Below are positions 42,112 to 52,100 of a DNA stretch of 64,000 nt, piece after piece. Numbering within the stretch: the first letter of the stretch is position 1; every line of letters begins with the position of its first letter. Under the pieces are notes generated by a model. That model was not told the origin of the DNA. It saw nothing but the letters and a program-made list of their open reading frames with translations, and did not search any database. The DNA is taken from contig CALSMU010000009.1 in the NCBI GenBank assembly GCA_943787535.1, forward strand, positions 185,044-249,043, read 5' to 3'. Made by a program: the position numbers and the translations under genes. This stretch comes from an uncultured Flavobacteriales bacterium (GTDB lineage Bacteria > Bacteroidota > Bacteroidia > Flavobacteriales_D > Parvicellaceae).

Positions 42112-42486
42112 TTATCCTTGAGCGTTTTTCGCTTCAATGCTTAAAGTCGCATGCGGCACTAATCTTAAGCGTGCTTTTTGAATTAACTTCCCTGTTACGC
42201 GACAAACTCCATAAGACTTATTCTCAATTCTTCTCAAAGCGTTTTCAAGGTTTTTTACAAACTTTTCTTGTCTAGCAGACAACTGCGCCATCTCTTCTCT
42301 CATCAATGTTTCAGAACCATCTTCCATCATGTTAAATGATCGACTCGTATCGTCTGTTCCGTGATCTCCCTTATGAGAAAGTGAATCTTGTAGGAGCTTT
42401 AAATCTACTTTAGCTTCTGCCAATTTTGCCTCAATTAGAGTTTTAAACTCTGCTAAATCTTCGTCTGTATATCTGTTTGTTGCCAT
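42112..42486 (-). CDS. TraR/DksA family protein lacking zinc-finger cysteines
   Basis: This 124-aa protein has an N-terminal coiled coil (residues about 8-85) and a C-terminal globular part YGVCRVTGKLIQKARLRLVPH. In DksA the zinc is held by four Cys (CxxC...CxxC). Here only one Cys remains, and the second pair is replaced by Pro-His-Ala. The protein therefore probably folds without zinc. The family binds RNA polymerase in the secondary channel. It is the second gene after ileS (19 bp) and precedes lspA by 48 bp. Confidence 0.88.
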   Translation of the reverse strand: MATNRYTDEDLAEFKTLIEAKLAEAKVDLKLLQDSLSHKGDHGTDDTSRSFNMMEDGSETLMREEMAQLSARQEKFVKNLENALRRIENKSYGVCRVTGKLIQKARLRLVPHATLSIEAKNAQG

Positions 42487-42505
42487 AACTTCTTGTTTTA
42501 ATGTC

Positions 42506-45500
42506 TTATACTTTACTTAATACTAATTCTGCTGAAACCCCATTCTCTACTTCAAAAACTACTTTTTCTCCTTGAATCTTTTCAACCAAATCCAGCGAAT
42601 TAGCCAACGTTTCCGAACAAATATAATTTAAATTATCATTTATTGCTAGATTTATTTTATCATCTGATTTAATCTGTAATTGTATGCGGTCTGTTACTTC
42701 TAAACCGCTCTCTTTACGAAGGTTCTGAATACGGTTTACGAACTCTCTTGCAATTCCTTCATTTTTTAATGCAGAAGAGATAGTTTCGTCTAAAGCAACA
42801 GTATAATTTCCTTCTGTGGCTACAAGCCATCCCGGGATATCATCCGTTGATATTTCGAAGTCTTCCATTTCTAAAGCTATTGGGTCACCTTCTATTTCAC
42901 CGGTCCAACCATTGTTTTTATCCAACAAAATAATATCGTCTTGCGACCATTGATTCGTTATTGCTATGATTGCCTTCATGTGTTTTCCATACTTTTTGCC
43001 AATAGTTTTAAAGTTGGGTTTTATCTTTTTAACCAGCACTCCTGCTGTGTCTTCAAGCAATTCGAGTTCCTTAACATTTACTTCAGATAGTATTAGGTCC
43101 TTAACGGCTTCTATTCTTCTTGCAAAATCCTGATCTAATACTGGGACCATTATTTTTTGTAGCGGCTGCCGAACTTTAATGTTTTCTTTCTTTCGCAAGC
43201 TTAATACCATTGAAGATACTTTTTGAGCAATGCTCATGCGCTCTTCTAAATCCTTGTCAATAGCATTTTTATCAACAATAGGGAAATTAGTCAGGTGTAC
43301 AGATTTTTCAGAATGTCTTTTTGAAACCTGGTTTAGGTCGTTAAAAAGCTGATCTGCATAAAACGGTGCTATTGGGGAACTCAAAATAGAAACTGTTTCT
43401 AAACAGGTATATAATGTTTGGTACGCTGCTATTTTATCTTCTGTATAGTCTCCTCTCCAAAAACGTCTTCTACATAAACGGACATACCAATTGCTCATTT
43501 GGTCTGTAACAAACCCTTGAATAAGCCTACCGGCCTTGGTAGGCTCATAAATTTCATACGCCTCTTCCACATCTTGAATCAACGAATTCAATTTAGAGAT
43601 AACCCAACGATCAATTTCAGGTCTTTTATTTAAAGGTACCTCCTCCTCACTATAACTAAAGCCATCTACGTTGGCATATAGGGCAAAGAATCCGTAAGTA
43701 TTATATAGCGTGCCGAAAAACTTACGCTGTACCTCGGTAATTCCGTCTAAATCAAATTTTAAATTATCCCAAGGCTGTGCGTTGGTAATCATATACCAAC
43801 GTGTTGCATCAGCACCATAAGTAGATAAATTCTCAAAGGGTTCAACAGCATTTCCCAATCGTTTCGACATTTTAACCCCGTTTTTATCTAGAACCAGCCC
43901 GTTTGAAATAACATTTTTATAAGCTGGTCTGTCAAACACAATTGATGCAATTGCGTGCAACGTATAAAACCAGCCTCTCGTTTGATCTACTCCCTCTGCA
44001 ATAAAGTCCGCTTGTCCAAACCCTTTATTGTCTACCAATTCTTGGTTTTCAAAAGGATAGTGCCTCTGAGCAATTGGCATTGACCCTGAATCAAACCAAA
44101 CATCAATAAGGTCAGCTTCTCTTTTCATTGGCTTACCATTTGGCGAAACCAATATAATAGCGTCTACATAGTTTTTATGAAAGTCAAATGTTTCGTAATT
44201 TGATTTATCCATATTGCCAACTTCAAAACTAGCCAATGGATTATTGTCCATCAAACCAGCTTCAACAGCTTTTTGACATTCATTCTTAAGCTCTTCAGCT
44301 GAACCAATACAAATTTGTTCAGTTCCATCTTCTGTTCTCCATATTGGTATGGGAATCCCCCAAAAACGTGAACGAGATAAATTCCAGTCATTCGCTCCTT
44401 CTAGCCAATTGCCAAAACGGCCCTCACCAGTAGCCTTAGGTTTCCAGTTAATGGTTTTATTTATTTCAGCCATACGGCTTTTAACTTCAGATATTTTTAT
44501 AAACCAAGAGTCTAATGGGTAATATAAAATAGGCTTGTCTGTTCGCCAACAATGCGGGTAGCTATGCACATATTTTTCAACTTTAAAAGCTTTGTTTTCC
44601 TCTTTTAATTTAATCGCAATTAGAACATCTACTGACTTATCCGGAGCATCGCCATCTTTGTAATATTCGTTCTTTACATACAGTCCCGCAAACTCATCCA
44701 TTTCTGGCCTAAACTTACCTTGCAAATTTATAAGCGGTACCGGGTTTTCGTTTTCATCCAACACTAACATAGGAGGGATTCCAAAATCCTTCGCTACTTG
44801 TGCATCATCTTGCCCAAAAGTTGGGGCAATATGAACTATTCCTGTTCCATCTTCCGTAGTAACGAAATTTCCAGAGATTACTTGAAATGCTTTTTCAGGA
44901 TTTTCGTGAGGTAAAGCATAAGGTAGCAATTGTTCGTAAGTAACTCCAACTAAATCGGAACCTAAAAATTCCTTTTCAACTGCATAAGGTATTTTCTTGT
45001 CTCCCAGAGAAAAATCCTCAATTGTTAAATCTTCATTTGCAAGCACATATTTACCTGAAAGTTGCTTTCCAATTAATGCTTTTGCTAAAACAAGATTTAC
45101 TGAATCTCCAGTATATTGATTAAATGTTTTTACCAAAACATATTCAATTTTAGGACCAACGCACAAAGCAGTATTTGATGGCAATGTCCATGGAGTGGTA
45201 GTCCATGCTAAAAAATAGGTGTTTTCAGGAAGTACATCATTTGTATTCGCTTTAAACTGTGCAACAACAGTGGTGTCTGTGACATCTTGGTAGCATCCAG
45301 GCTGATTGATCTCATGAGAACTAAGTCCTGTGCCTGCTTTTGGAGAATAAGGCTGTATTGTATAGCCTTTATACATTAAATCTTTGTTGTATATTTCTTT
45401 TAGCAGCCACCAAACCGACTCTATGTATTTATTTTCGTAAGTAATGTATGGATCGGACATGTCTACCCAATATCCCATATCTTCCGTAAGCTTGTTCCAA

Positions 45501-45895
45501 ACATCTGTATATTTCATCACTGTCTTTTTACAAGCAGCATTGTATTCTTCAATCGTAATTTTACTTCCAATATCTTCTTTTGTAATGCCGAGCTCTTTTT
45601 CTACACTCAGTTCGACTGGTAAACCATGGGTGTCCCATCCAGCTTTTCTTTCAACTCTATATCCTTTTAGTGTTTTATACCGACAAAAGATATCTTTGAT
45701 GGCACGACCCATAACGTGATGAATACCGGGCATTCCATTCGCTGAAGGAGGTCCTTCAAAAAAGACAAAAGGTTTGTTTTCATCTCTAGTGTTTACGCTT
45801 TCTTCAAACGTGTTTTCAAGTTTCCACTTTTCCAACACCTCTTTTGCTACATTGGGCAGGTTTAGCCCTTTATGCTCTCTGTATTTTACACTCAT
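42506..45895 (-). CDS. ileS: Isoleucyl-tRNA synthetase, long (type 2-like) form
   Basis: This 1129-aa class I synthetase has HIGH-like GMPGIHHVMGRA near residue 55 and KMSKR (GVKMSKRLGNAVEPF) around residue 680. The CP1 editing domain is present (TTPWTLPSNTALCVGP). The C-terminal region differs from the zinc-bearing ~930-aa bacterial form. The length and KMSKR favour the IleS2-like group, some members of which resist mupirocin; that is inference. It charges tRNA-Ile. It is the first gene of a unit with the DksA-like and lspA genes. Confidence 0.96.
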   Translation of the reverse strand: MSVKYREHKGLNLPNVAKEVLEKWKLENTFEESVNTRDENKPFVFFEGPPSANGMPGIHHVMGRAIKDIFCRYKTLKGYRVERKAGWDTHGLPVELSVEKELGITKEDIGSKITIEEYNAACKKTVMKYTDVWNKLTEDMGYWVDMSDPYITYENKYIESVWWLLKEIYNKDLMYKGYTIQPYSPKAGTGLSSHEINQPGCYQDVTDTTVVAQFKANTNDVLPENTYFLAWTTTPWTLPSNTALCVGPKIEYVLVKTFNQYTGDSVNLVLAKALIGKQLSGKYVLANEDLTIEDFSLGDKKIPYAVEKEFLGSDLVGVTYEQLLPYALPHENPEKAFQVISGNFVTTEDGTGIVHIAPTFGQDDAQVAKDFGIPPMLVLDENENPVPLINLQGKFRPEMDEFAGLYVKNEYYKDGDAPDKSVDVLIAIKLKEENKAFKVEKYVHSYPHCWRTDKPILYYPLDSWFIKISEVKSRMAEINKTINWKPKATGEGRFGNWLEGANDWNLSRSRFWGIPIPIWRTEDGTEQICIGSAEELKNECQKAVEAGLMDNNPLASFEVGNMDKSNYETFDFHKNYVDAIILVSPNGKPMKREADLIDVWFDSGSMPIAQRHYPFENQELVDNKGFGQADFIAEGVDQTRGWFYTLHAIASIVFDRPAYKNVISNGLVLDKNGVKMSKRLGNAVEPFENLSTYGADATRWYMITNAQPWDNLKFDLDGITEVQRKFFGTLYNTYGFFALYANVDGFSYSEEEVPLNKRPEIDRWVISKLNSLIQDVEEAYEIYEPTKAGRLIQGFVTDQMSNWYVRLCRRRFWRGDYTEDKIAAYQTLYTCLETVSILSSPIAPFYADQLFNDLNQVSKRHSEKSVHLTNFPIVDKNAIDKDLEERMSIAQKVSSMVLSLRKKENIKVRQPLQKIMVPVLDQDFARRIEAVKDLILSEVNVKELELLEDTAGVLVKKIKPNFKTIGKKYGKHMKAIIAITNQWSQDDIILLDKNNGWTGEIEGDPIALEMEDFEISTDDIPGWLVATEGNYTVALDETISSALKNEGIAREFVNRIQNLRKESGLEVTDRIQLQIKSDDKINLAINDNLNYICSETLANSLDLVEKIQGEKVVFEVENGVSAELVLSKV

Positions 45896-46128
45896 CTGTT
45901 TGCCTCTATAATTTTCAGGATTGCGAATTTAGTGAATTTGCCTGTTATTTGAGAATTGCTGTAGCACTTTCTTCTTTTTGCTGAAAATCAAAAGATAAGA
46001 GCGGTTTGTTTATGCGAAAAATCTCTGTATAATGCTTGGGTAAACATAAAATTAAATAAGAATGTTCGCCGCTTGTTCTATTCCTTATTTATTATGGCCT
46101 ATTAGATTAAAAATTGACCGGAACAAAC

Positions 46129-46136
46129 TATCTTTG
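46129..46136 (+). promoter_or_regulatory. Predicted -7 box of dxs
   Basis: TATCTTTG is an exact TAnnTTTG match ending 5 nt before the dxs ATG, so the mRNA could be leaderless. The matching -33 TTTG is not obvious. Confidence 0.45.
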
Positions 46137-46141
46137 CATAG

Positions 46142-47911
46142 ATGAAAATTCTCGAACAAATGCTGGCAGATGTTAATTTTTCGAAAGATTTAAACCGTCT
46201 TTCATTGGAGGAACTGGATCTACTTTGTAATGATGTTCGCAAAACCATTATTGAAATACTCTCCAAAAACCCAGGTCACTTTAGTTCTAGCTTGGGCGCA
46301 GTGGAATTAGCTGTTGGAATTCATTACGTATTCAGCACTCCTGAAGATAAACTTATTTGGGATGTAGGGCATCAAGCATACGCTCATAAAATCCTTACTG
46401 GAAGACAAGCTAGTTTTAATTCTATTCGACAAAAAGGAGGACTCTCTGGTTTTCCGAAAATGAGCGAAAGTGCGTTTGATTCATTTGGGACAGGCCACTC
46501 TTCTACTTCGCTAAGTGCTATATTAGGAATGGCAACGGCAGCAAAACTAGACAACAAACTATCTCAACATATTGCTGTAATTGGAGACGGAGCCCTTACG
46601 GGAGGAATGGCATTCGAAGCACTAAACAACGCTGCTTCAAGTGGCGCGAATGTTTTGATTATCATTAATGACAACAACATGTCGATCGATGAAAATGTAG
46701 GTGCTTTACAGGACCATTTAAACACTGTTTCAACGAACGAAACCAATCTGTTTGAAAACCTAAATATTCCTTTTTACGGAGTTATCAACGGAAACAACAT
46801 CCATGAAGTAATTGCTGCACTATCGGAGCAAAAAGAAATTTTTGGTGTTCGTGTTTTGCATTGTAAAACCACCAAAGGTTATGGCTATTTTCCTGCAGAA
46901 GTTGGTGACGCATCAACTTGGCATGCTCCAGGTAAATTTGATGCAGAGTCTGGAGAAAGAGAAGGTGCATCAACTGTTTACCCAAAAAAGTATCAAACTA
47001 TTTTAGGGGAAACTCTAATTGATTTAGCTAAAGAGAACAAAGATGTCGTTGCGGTAACACCTGCAATGTTAAGTGGATCTTCTTTAAAGGAAATGAAGGC
47101 GCTATTCCCAAAAAGGGTTTTCGACGTAGGGATCGCAGAACAACATGCCGTTACCTTTTCGGCTGGACTAGCAGCAAACGGAAAAACGCCCTATTGCGTT
47201 ATTTATTCTTCTTTTCTGCAAAGGGGTTATGATCAGCTTATCCATGATGTTGCCTTACAAAACCTACCCGTAATCTTCTGTATTGACAGAGCGGGACTAG
47301 TTGGTTCAGACGGAGCTACGCACCAAGGAGCATTCGACATTGCCTTTTTAAGGTGTATTCCTAACCTAACTATATTATCTCCGATAAACGAACAGGAATT
47401 AGCAAATATGCTTTACACAGCTCAAAGCTGGAAATCTGGGCCAATTGCTATCCGCTACCCTAGAGGAAAAGGGGTGAGGCTTAACGCTGTTGAAAAACCA
47501 CATAAGATAACATTTGAAAAGGGAAGCTCTCTAATTAAAGGAAAAAATCTTGCTATACTCTCTATTGGAGCTATTGGAAACGAAGCAACAAAAGCATTGA
47601 GTATGTTGAAAAAAGAAGGCGTCCGTGTTTCGCATTACGACATGCAGTCAATAAAGCCTTTAGACAAGGAGCTCCTGATCTCTATTTTTAATGAATATCC
47701 AAGTATCGTTACAATAGAAGATGGTGTTATTTCTGGTGGATTTGGTTCTGCTATATTAGAATTTAAAAATCAGCATAAACTAACCTCATCAATTAAAATA
47801 TTGGGTTTACCAGATCAGTTTATTGAACATGGAACTCAAAAAGAATTGTACCATGAATTGGGATTAGATAGCGTAGGTATTTACAAAACAATCAAAGTCG
47901 AACTGAGATAA
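46142..47911 (+). CDS. dxs: 1-deoxy-D-xylulose-5-phosphate synthase
   Basis: This 589-aa thiamin diphosphate enzyme condenses pyruvate and glyceraldehyde-3-phosphate, the entry of the MEP isoprenoid pathway. Visible are the TPP motif GDGALTGGMAFEALNNAAS with NDNNMSID, HQAYAHKILTGR, and the transketolase-like PYR domain (VFDVGIAEQHAVTFSAGLA, IDRAGLVGSDGATHQGAFD). It is slightly shorter than the usual 620 aa. It supplies precursors for carotenoids, quinones and other isoprenoids; a functional tie to the crt genes at the left is metabolic only. Confidence 0.97.
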   Translation: MKILEQMLADVNFSKDLNRLSLEELDLLCNDVRKTIIEILSKNPGHFSSSLGAVELAVGIHYVFSTPEDKLIWDVGHQAYAHKILTGRQASFNSIRQKGGLSGFPKMSESAFDSFGTGHSSTSLSAILGMATAAKLDNKLSQHIAVIGDGALTGGMAFEALNNAASSGANVLIIINDNNMSIDENVGALQDHLNTVSTNETNLFENLNIPFYGVINGNNIHEVIAALSEQKEIFGVRVLHCKTTKGYGYFPAEVGDASTWHAPGKFDAESGEREGASTVYPKKYQTILGETLIDLAKENKDVVAVTPAMLSGSSLKEMKALFPKRVFDVGIAEQHAVTFSAGLAANGKTPYCVIYSSFLQRGYDQLIHDVALQNLPVIFCIDRAGLVGSDGATHQGAFDIAFLRCIPNLTILSPINEQELANMLYTAQSWKSGPIAIRYPRGKGVRLNAVEKPHKITFEKGSSLIKGKNLAILSIGAIGNEATKALSMLKKEGVRVSHYDMQSIKPLDKELLISIFNEYPSIVTIEDGVISGGFGSAILEFKNQHKLTSSIKILGLPDQFIEHGTQKELYHELGLDSVGIYKTIKVELR

Positions 47912-47939
47912 ACTGGACTGATGAGGTCTCTATAATTAT

Positions 47940-48524
47940 TTATTTCAACCCTTGCATTTTCATAACATATTTACCTACAATGTCAAATTCTAAATTGACT
48001 TTTGTTCCTTTCGTAAATGTATGAAAATTAGTGTGTTCATGAGTATAAGGAATAATCGCCACAGAAAACGTGTTGACTCCAGAATCAACCACTGTGAGAC
48101 TAACTCCATTAATTGTAATAGACCCTTTTTCAACAGTAATGTTGTTTGACCTATTGTACTCAAAATGATACTTCCAGCTACCTTCTAATATTTCCACTTT
48201 TGTACAAGTTGCAGTTTGATCTACATGTCCCTGTACAATATGTCCATCCAGTCTGTCTCCTACTTTAGTACATCTTTCAAGGTTAACCTCGTCATTTAAT
48301 GCTAGAGAACCTATATTGGTTCTGTTCAATGTTTCTGCTATTGCAGTAACCGTATAATTATTGTTGTGAATATCAACAACCGTTAAACAAACCCCGTTAT
48401 GTGCAACACTTTGATCTATTTTTAGTTCTGAAGTAAAATCACAAAATACCGTCACGTGTAAATTTTCTTGCTCTTTTTTAAGAGCAACTACCTTTCCAAT
48501 AGATTCAATAATTCCCGTAAACAT
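47940..48524 (-). CDS. ribE: Riboflavin synthase, alpha subunit
   Basis: This protein has 194 aa from the ATG at 48524 (MFTGIIESIGKVV, the standard start). It has two repeated lumazine-binding barrels: the N-terminal barrel with SVAHNGVCLTVV and the second with GSITINGVSLTVVDS. The final step of riboflavin synthesis is dismutation of two lumazine molecules. It is convergent with dxs; the gap is 28 bp. Flavin product would serve FAD for photolyase, BLUF and CrtI, but no regulatory link is visible. Confidence 0.95.
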   Translation of the reverse strand: MFTGIIESIGKVVALKKEQENLHVTVFCDFTSELKIDQSVAHNGVCLTVVDIHNNNYTVTAIAETLNRTNIGSLALNDEVNLERCTKVGDRLDGHIVQGHVDQTATCTKVEILEGSWKYHFEYNRSNNITVEKGSITINGVSLTVVDSGVNTFSVAIIPYTHEHTNFHTFTKGTKVNLEFDIVGKYVMKMQGLK

Positions 48525-48536
48525 ATAATGCAAATA

Positions 48537-48580
48537 AAAAAAGCTGTCTTCTTCGTAATTACTCAGAGTGACAGCTTTTT
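48537..48580 (-). terminator. Terminator between the 122-aa hypothetical gene and ribE
   Basis: On the minus strand AAAAAGCTGTC (48580-48570) pairs with GACAGCTTTTT (48547-48537), followed by more T (A-tract at 48533-48542 on the plus strand). The loop is about 22 nt. It ends transcription from the gene at 48602-48970. Confidence 0.65.
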
Positions 48581-48601
48581 AATTTAAATAAATTAAAACT
48601 C

Positions 48602-48970
48602 TTAAAACTCCATTAATGCGTCACGGTATTCCAGGAGGTCGGTTCTATTAGAAGTCTTCATAGCGTCTTTCATAAGAGACACCAAATAGCTAAGGCTTTC
48701 TACTTTTGTTTCTTCTGTTAATTCTATTTTAACTAACTCTACACCTTCTTCTATTTCTTCATCCTCGGGAATAGGAATATTAAACCCTTTATTTTCTTCT
48801 ATGTGCTCGTAAGTCAAGCGAATTACTTTTGTAAGGCTAGGATCCTCTTCTTCAATAGCAAATGGACGTAGGTTTTGTAAATCTGTCACAATTGTATTCG
48901 TTACAATTCCATTTCTATCTATATCTGTTAATATCTTGTCGATTAGTTTTAACCCTTCTTTACTTACCAT
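48602..48970 (-). CDS. Conserved hypothetical protein
   Basis: This 122-aa, acidic (many Glu), soluble, mostly helical protein has no signal sequence. The sequence starts MVSKEGLKLIDKILTDIDRN and has an acidic centre (PIPEDEEIEEGVELVKIELT). I do not recognise a family. It stands alone, with a terminator at its 3' end (48537-48580). Confidence 0.6.
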   Translation of the reverse strand: MVSKEGLKLIDKILTDIDRNGIVTNTIVTDLQNLRPFAIEEEDPSLTKVIRLTYEHIEENKGFNIPIPEDEEIEEGVELVKIELTEETKVESLSYLVSLMKDAMKTSNRTDLLEYRDALMEF

Positions 48971-49106
48971 AATTATAGTGTGTTTGATTATTTTCTGTTA
49001 AAGACAGCAAAAATAATGAAATCTATTCGCTTCGCGTTAATTTCTTTGCGCAAATTTTCTTTGGCTGAATAATGTTTAAAGGACCATGTGTTTCCCTTTT
49101 TTCACT

Positions 49107-50135
49107 TTACTTTTTATACTGCAAAGATTCGGACCTTCCTTTTTTAAAGATTTTGTTGCTTTCTGTTGCGCCCTTTCTTAGTTCTTTTTGCTCTTCAAAA
49201 GGAAGACTATTGATTTTTTGACACTCTATCGTGCAGCAACTCTCTAACTGCTCTTTGCAACTCTGACACTGAATAAACAATAAATGACAAGCCTCATTCG
49301 CGCAGTTCACATGCGTATCACAAGGCTTTCCACATTGATGACATTTTGATATTATATCTTCAGAAACTCTCTCGCTTCTTCTATGGTCAAATACAAAGTT
49401 TTTTCCTTTAAATTTATTTTCTAAATTTTCTTCTTTTATTTGGCGTACGTATTCAATAATTCCCCCCTCTAATTGGTATACATTTTTAAACCCTTTGTGT
49501 TTGAAATAAGCACTAGCTTTCTCACAACGAATGCCTCCTGTACAGTACATAACAAGATTTTTAGACTGCTGTTCTTTAATGTCTTCTGCGATAATAGGTA
49601 GGGAATCTCTGAACGTATCTACATCAGGTGTGATTGCACCTTCAAAATGACCTATCTCACTTTCGTAATGATTTCGCATATCAACCAAAATAGTATTGTC
49701 TTGGGCAATTAAGGAATTAAATTCTTTGGCTTTCAAATGAATGCCACTATCAGTAACATCAAACGCGGCGTCATTCAGTCCATCCGCCACAATTTTATCT
49801 CGCACTTTTATTTTAAGCTTGAGAAACGATTTGTTATATTGCTCTATTGCAATATTTAATCTTACTCCTTTTAAAAAAGAAATGCTATCCAAGTGTTCTT
49901 TGAACTCTGTAAACCGTTTTGCAGGAATAGATAACTGTGCATTTATTCCTTCAAAAGCGACATAAATCCGACCCAGAACATCTAATTCCTCCCAGCGAAG
50001 ATATAAGTCATCTCTAAAAACTTGAGGAACTTCAATGTGATAGTACTTGTAGAAAGAGATTGTTAATCTTTTTTCTCCAGCTAAATCAATGATTTGCGCT
50101 CTTTCTTTAGCACTTAATTTATTATACAGTTGCAT
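49107..50135 (-). CDS. trhO: Oxygen-dependent tRNA uridine(34) hydroxylase (rhodanese-type, TrhO)
   Basis: This 342-aa protein has an N-terminal segment RLTISFYKYYHIEVPQVFR, then an acylphosphatase-like domain (YVAFEGINAQLSIP). Residues about 140-225 are the rhodanese domain, with catalytic Cys in NLVMYCTGGIRCEKASAYF. The C-terminus contains a cysteine-rich region (CHQCGKPCDTHVNCANEAC). TrhO makes 5-hydroxyuridine at tRNA position 34. Confidence 0.93.
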   Translation of the reverse strand: MQLYNKLSAKERAQIIDLAGEKRLTISFYKYYHIEVPQVFRDDLYLRWEELDVLGRIYVAFEGINAQLSIPAKRFTEFKEHLDSISFLKGVRLNIAIEQYNKSFLKLKIKVRDKIVADGLNDAAFDVTDSGIHLKAKEFNSLIAQDNTILVDMRNHYESEIGHFEGAITPDVDTFRDSLPIIAEDIKEQQSKNLVMYCTGGIRCEKASAYFKHKGFKNVYQLEGGIIEYVRQIKEENLENKFKGKNFVFDHRRSERVSEDIISKCHQCGKPCDTHVNCANEACHLLFIQCQSCKEQLESCCTIECQKINSLPFEEQKELRKGATESNKIFKKGRSESLQYKK

Positions 50136-50285
50136 GCTATATTAATTTATTAAATGACGTTTACCAGAACAAAAGTAGTTTATTTTTCTATGTTGTGAAC
50201 GTAGGTAAAAATTCCTTAATGAATTTAAATTTGCTATGGTACGAATATTGACTGTATATTAGAAAAAAATTAAAACGAAGCAATC

Positions 50286-50804
50286 ATGAAAAAACCAACT
50301 ATTTTATTCTTATTCATCTCTATTATAATGGGATTGGGGGCAAATGCTCAAAAAATTATCGATGCTGAATCAATTGTTAACTTTTCTTTAGAAAACAGAG
50401 GAAGCGAAGTAAAAGGAACACTTGGAGGAATGAAAGGAGATGTCATTTTCGATAAAGAAAACCTAGACAAATCTTCTTTTAATGTTACAATGGATGCAAA
50501 TACGATTAATACAGCCAATCGTAAAAGAGATGCTCATTTAAAAAACGAGGACTTTTTTGAAACAGAAACTTACGCTACCATTTCATTCGTCTCCTCTAAA
50601 ATTGAGAAAAAAGAGGATAAATACATCGCAACAGGGTCTTTATCTATGCATGGGGTTTCAAAAGATGTGTCCATATTATTTAACGCAACTGAGGAGAAAG
50701 GGAGACAGCGCTTATATGGAAATTTTAGCCTTGACCATGCGGATTATGGTATAGGTAAAAACCGCGAAGTCTCTATCAAAATTACTTGTGTAGTTTCTAA
50801 ATAA
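50286..50804 (+). CDS. YceI family protein
   Basis: This 172-aa protein has a signal peptide (residues 1-22, ending ANA). The YceI beta-barrel, which binds isoprenoid-like ligands, is seen in FSLENRGSEVKGTLGGMKGDV, VTMDANTINTANRKRDAHLK, ISFVSSKIEKKEDKYIATGS and LSMHGVSKDVSI. It is periplasmic or extracellular. It stands alone; a 249-bp gap separates it from galE. Confidence 0.9.
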   Translation: MKKPTILFLFISIIMGLGANAQKIIDAESIVNFSLENRGSEVKGTLGGMKGDVIFDKENLDKSSFNVTMDANTINTANRKRDAHLKNEDFFETETYATISFVSSKIEKKEDKYIATGSLSMHGVSKDVSILFNATEEKGRQRLYGNFSLDHADYGIGKNREVSIKITCVVSK

Positions 50805-51027
50805 TTTGACTTTGAGACAACTATTTGTTAGGATTTTCTTGCTAATTACACTGTCTTTATGGCATGTGTTTTTGCCCACCAGCAGAAGTATCCAATGATT
50901 GCGTCTTCATTTTTTCATATGTTTGTACAGTCCTGAAGGTACCCTAGATGCCTCTGAATTTTTAATAGAATCCATAGGCTTTTGTCGTAAATCTATTGTC
51001 TTAAATCCTTTTTATAAAAATAAGAAT

Positions 51028-51035
51028 TAGATTTG
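51028..51035 (+). promoter_or_regulatory. Predicted -7 box of galE
   Basis: TAGATTTG is an exact TAnnTTTG match ending 18 nt before the galE ATG. Confidence 0.4.
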
Positions 51036-51053
51036 ACATCATAAATAGAAAAC

Positions 51054-52061
51054 ATGAAGATACTAGTAACAGGAGGGGTAGGTTTTATAGGCTCACATAC
51101 CGTTGTAGAGTTATTTAGTAATGGGGATATTCCTATTATTATTGATGACTTTAGAAATTCCGAACCTTTCATTTTGGAAAAGATTAAAGAGATTACAGGA
51201 AACCCTCCTGTTTTTTATAATCTAGACTGTCTAGACTTAAAAGGTATTGAAAAGGTTTTTGAAAAAGAAAAACCAGAGGGTGTTGTACATTTTGCGGCTT
51301 ACAAGGCGGTCGGAGAGTCTGTACAAAAACCCTTAATGTATTACGAAAACAACATAGGCTCCTTAATGAACTTGTTAAAGCTTGTGGCTCAATACAAGAC
51401 GAAGTATTTTGTTTTTTCTTCATCCTGCACGGTATATGGTGATCCAGAAATAATTCCTGTAACTGAAAATAGCCCTATCCAAGAAGCCTCTTCCCCTTAT
51501 GGATATACGAAACAAGTTTGTGAAAAAATGCTTCAAGACTTTTGTGAAGTAAATCAAAATGTCAAAACAGTTTTACTTAGATACTTTAACCCGATTGGTG
51601 CGCATCCGTCTGGTTTGATTGGCGAACTTCCTAATGGGATTCCAAGCAACCTAGTACCCTATGTTACGCAAACAGCAGCTGGTCAGCGAGACCAACTGAC
51701 AATTAATGGAGGTGACTATAACACCTCTGATGGTACTTGTATTAGAGATTATATTCATGTTTCTGATTTAGCTGATGCCCATGTAAAAGCATTTGTGTTT
51801 TTGCAAAACCAAACAAGCAATTTGCATATTTTTAATGTTGGAACTGGAAGTGGGTCAACGGTTTTAGAAGTAGTAAGAGCTTTTGAGAAGGCAGCCAAAA
51901 CAACGGTTAAATATGCCATTGGACCGAGAAGAGAAGGAGACGTAGTTTCTATATTTGCAGACAATAGTAAAATTGTAGCCGAACTAAACTGGAGGCCTAA
52001 GTTTTCTTTAGAAGAAGCGCTTTCCCACGCATGGAAATGGCAACAATCACTGAGTAATTAA
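51054..52061 (+). CDS. galE: UDP-glucose 4-epimerase
   Basis: This 335-aa SDR has the NAD-binding ILVTGGVGFIGSHTVVEL, the catalytic Ser/Thr-Tyr-Lys in SSSCTVYGDPE and SPYGYTKQVCEKM, and ALSHAWKWQQ at the end. GalE family epimerases interconvert UDP-glucose and UDP-galactose, or act on N-acetyl forms. It feeds sugar nucleotides for envelope polysaccharide. Confidence 0.94.
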   Translation: MKILVTGGVGFIGSHTVVELFSNGDIPIIIDDFRNSEPFILEKIKEITGNPPVFYNLDCLDLKGIEKVFEKEKPEGVVHFAAYKAVGESVQKPLMYYENNIGSLMNLLKLVAQYKTKYFVFSSSCTVYGDPEIIPVTENSPIQEASSPYGYTKQVCEKMLQDFCEVNQNVKTVLLRYFNPIGAHPSGLIGELPNGIPSNLVPYVTQTAAGQRDQLTINGGDYNTSDGTCIRDYIHVSDLADAHVKAFVFLQNQTSNLHIFNVGTGSGSTVLEVVRAFEKAAKTTVKYAIGPRREGDVVSIFADNSKIVAELNWRPKFSLEEALSHAWKWQQSLSN

Positions 52062-52084
52062 ACAGAAGTTGTGTTAATTAGCCG

Positions 52085-52092
52085 TATTTTTG
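52085..52092 (+). promoter_or_regulatory. Predicted -7 box of the outer-membrane barrel gene
   Basis: TATTTTTG is an exact TAnnTTTG match ending 8 nt before the ATG at 52101. Confidence 0.4.
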
Positions 52093-52100
52093 CGTAAAGA

